Below, piece by piece: positions 6,164 to 7,178 of a stretch of 7,178 nucleotides of DNA. Location: NCBI GenBank assembly GCA_012963075.1, contig DTWI01000222.1, positions 1-7,178 on the forward strand. The letters run 5' to 3'. Every line of letters begins with the position of its first letter. Within the stretch, counting starts at the first letter, position 1. A program made the position numbers and the translations under genes. The notes beneath the pieces were generated by a model that was not told the origin of the DNA, ran no database searches, and worked only from the letters and a program-made list of their open reading frames with translations. The stretch comes from Fidelibacterota bacterium (lineage in GTDB: Bacteria > Marinisomatota > Marinisomatia > Marinisomatales > Marinisomataceae).

Positions 6164-6741
6164 TGAATTATTTAGAGAAATTATATAGAGCAGTTATTCT
6201 TGATTCAGAATTATATGAAGAAGTTGAAGCTGACAAAAGTTTAACAAGACAGGCATTGATGACTGTTGCATTGGTTGCTATTATTGAAGGTATTTTTTCT
6301 TTAGGAGCTCAAGATCAAGGATTATTCCTTGGGTTATCACAATCAATTTTTGGTAGCATTACTCGATGGGTTATATGGGCATTTTTTATCGCATTTGTCG
6401 GAACAAGAATTTTACCTGAACCTGAGACAGAATCCAATACAGGTGAATTACTTCGTACATTAGGATTTGCATATGCTCCAGGTGTATTTTATGTATTTGC
6501 ATCGTTACCTGTTATTGGATCTATTGTTCAATTATTGGTTCCGCTATGGCAATTAGCTGCCATGGTAGTTGCAGTAAGACAAGCATTAGATTTTAGCTCC
6601 ACTACACGAGCAATTGGGGTATGTGTTGTAGCCTTTTTTCTTATGGTATTAGCACTGGTATTATTTATAATGTTTACTTCTTTTTTCATTGCAATTGCAT
6701 CGAACGCTATTCCAGTGGAGACTCCTTTAATAGGGACTTAA
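6163..6741 (+). CDS. Yip1-like multi-spanning membrane protein
   Basis: 192 residues. The N-terminal 30 residues form a soluble amphipathic segment (YLEKLYRAV, then a charged EEVEADKSLTRQA), followed by about five hydrophobic segments near 31-48, 57-82, 101-117, 118-138 and 150-178. This layout, and motifs such as GELLRTLGFAYAPG (94-107) and AVRQALDFSSTTRAI (137-151), match bacterial Yip1-domain proteins, whose role is unknown; eukaryotic Yip1 proteins act in vesicle trafficking. The start is the ATG at 6163, chosen for the strong ribosome binding site and the 1-base overlap with the preceding small gene. It ends the tightly overlapping part of the operon. Nothing in it points to 7-deazaguanine chemistry, so it may be a passenger. 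A link to envelope function is only an inference. Confidence 0.75.
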   Translation: MNYLEKLYRAVILDSELYEEVEADKSLTRQALMTVALVAIIEGIFSLGAQDQGLFLGLSQSIFGSITRWVIWAFFIAFVGTRILPEPETESNTGELLRTLGFAYAPGVFYVFASLPVIGSIVQLLVPLWQLAAMVVAVRQALDFSSTTRAIGVCVVAFFLMVLALVLFIMFTSFFIAIASNAIPVETPLIGT

Positions 6742-6849
6742 TATCCTAAATCCATAAGATTTCATAAAAGATTTGATTTTATTGAATGTGGTTCGCAATT
6801 TACAGAAGGCGGAAAAAAGCAAGTCCAATTCTTTTTTAGAGAATTATAA
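6742..6849 (+). pseudogene. C-terminal remnant of a GNAT acetyltransferase
   Basis: Directly after the Yip1-like stop, and in the same frame, 35 sense codons run to a TAA at 6847-6849 with no start codon or ribosome binding site. The translation begins YPKSIRFHKRFDFIECG and continues QFTEGGKKQVQFFFREL. This resembles the end of many GNAT N-acetyltransferases, where an N-P-x-S-x-x-FH helix is followed by a GF-x-E-V-G strand, a TEGGKK turn and a final beta-strand. The acetyl-CoA-binding part (Q/R-x-x-G-x-G/A) is absent from the window, so the fragment cannot be active. The most likely explanation is a deletion that removed the 5' part of an old gene and left this tail as the spacer. Recognition is by eye; chance similarity is possible, and the shared frame with the Yip1-like gene is probably coincidental. 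The rest of the interval to 6869 shows only a weak 6-base inverted repeat (AATTCT/AGAATT, 6827-6845), not a convincing terminator. Confidence 0.5.
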
Positions 6850-6869
6850 TTAACATTGAAAGGATATTA

Positions 6870-6980
6870 ATGAACAATTTTTGGCACGATTTACTTTTCC
6901 CACTGTTTTTCTTTACAGTTTTTGTTGCTGTACACATTGGTCTGTATATAATGATATTCAAGGGAGATAAATCAAAGTGA
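6870..6980 (+). CDS. 36-residue single-helix membrane peptide
   Basis: Small open reading frame with an ATG at 6870 and TGA at 6978-6980. AAAGGA (6859-6864) lies 5 bases upstream, a well-placed ribosome binding site. The product starts MNNFWHDLLFPLFFF, has one hydrophobic helix at about residues 8-30 and ends in the basic, hydrophilic tail KGDKSK, a layout that predicts a one-pass inner-membrane peptide. It overlaps the start of the next gene by 4 bases (GTGA), as real coupled genes do. I recognise no family; small subunits of respiratory or transport complexes have similar sizes, but no such complex is encoded here. The case for it rests on the ribosome binding site, the membrane helix and the coupling. 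Confidence 0.55.
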   Translation: MNNFWHDLLFPLFFFTVFVAVHIGLYIMIFKGDKSK

Positions 6981-7168
6981 ATAAAAAAAAGAGACTCGTA
7001 CAAAGAAAACATCGTAAAGCTCGCTTAAGACTTAAAGCGAAGAAATTAGAGCTCTTAAAAAATAAAAAACCTTCAGCTGAAAAAGCTAAAGCCCTAAAAA
7101 CTCCTTCTAAAAAAGCAGTACCTAAAAAGAAAACTACTAAGAAAAAGAAGAAAAAATCTTCATCATAA
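6977..7168 (+). CDS. Lysine-rich small basic protein
   Basis: 63 residues from a GTG at 6977, overlapping the previous stop by 4 bases; a GGGAG (6962-6966) lies 10 bases upstream. Twenty-five of 63 residues are Lys and five are Arg, with only two Glu. The N-terminal half (MNKKKRLVQRKHRKARLRLK) looks helical and amphipathic, and the C-terminal half is a low-complexity Lys/Ala/Pro/Ser tail ending in a run of six Lys and three Ser. Proteins of this make-up usually bind nucleic acids (histone H1-like tails, ribosome-associated peptides). The N-terminal KHRK-x-R-x-R pattern resembles uncharacterised short basic proteins I have seen in several environmental bacteria. Function is unknown, and DNA or RNA binding is an inference from charge. 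The run of A-rich codons could also promote ribosome slippage. Confidence 0.6.
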   Translation: MNKKKRLVQRKHRKARLRLKAKKLELLKNKKPSAEKAKALKTPSKKAVPKKKTTKKKKKKSSS

Positions 7169-7178
7169 ATGCGTAATT

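Noticed and set aside
6827..6845. Inverted repeat AATTCT/AGAATT as a terminator
   Set aside because: Only six AT-rich pairs and no T-run after the stem; too weak to call.
7169..7178. ATG directly after the lysine-rich gene as the start of another gene
   Set aside because: Only three codons are visible and there is no ribosome binding site, so it cannot be supported.

Overview
This is an AT-rich (roughly 30% GC by eye), very densely packed bacterial window with no RNA genes, no mobile element and no CRISPR array. Gene starts and stops overlap or nearly touch almost everywhere, as in a streamlined, possibly marine or free-living, genome. A GT90 LPS-type glycosyltransferase suggests a cell surface carrying LPS-like or capsular glycans. 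The unimodular QueF, the Yip1-like protein and the lysine-rich small protein resemble proteins I associate with several phyla, including Chloroflexota and Proteobacteria. I cannot place the organism from the sequence alone.

Left part (1-2380, minus strand): a three-gene surface-polysaccharide operon read right to left. It holds a GT90/LpsA-like glycosyltransferase, a CDP-glycerol glycerophosphotransferase-like enzyme (TagB/TagF family) and a glycerol-3-phosphate cytidylyltransferase-like gene (TagD family) that runs off the left edge. Together they suggest that CDP-glycerol, or a similar CDP-polyol, is made and its phosphopolyol transferred onto a surface glycan.

A 64-base AT-rich divergent spacer (2381-2444) separates this from a plus-strand operon. 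The operon contains a GCS2/YbdK-type carboxylate-amine ligase, queC, queE, a DUF3703 gene, queD and queF, then a 58-residue two-helix membrane protein and a Yip1-like membrane protein. QueD, QueE, QueC and QueF form the whole route from dihydroneopterin triphosphate to preQ1, the 7-deazaguanine precursor of queuosine in tRNA. The first enzyme (FolE, GTP cyclohydrolase I) and the later steps (Tgt, QueA, QueG/H) are not in the window. The ligase and the DUF3703 protein are the unexplained members of this otherwise textbook set.

Right part (6742-7178): the interval after the Yip1-like gene is not empty. It holds an in-frame, startless stretch of 35 codons that reads like the C-terminus of a GNAT acetyltransferase, probably a gene remnant. 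Two overlapping tiny genes follow: a 36-residue single-helix membrane peptide and a 63-residue protein that is about 40% lysine.

The most interesting points are the ligase and DUF3703 partners embedded in the preQ1 operon, apparent active-site substitutions in QueD (a zinc-ligand His) and QueF (a catalytic His), the GNAT remnant, and the short uncatalogued genes at the right end. I see no clear evidence for a wholly new defence or mobile system.
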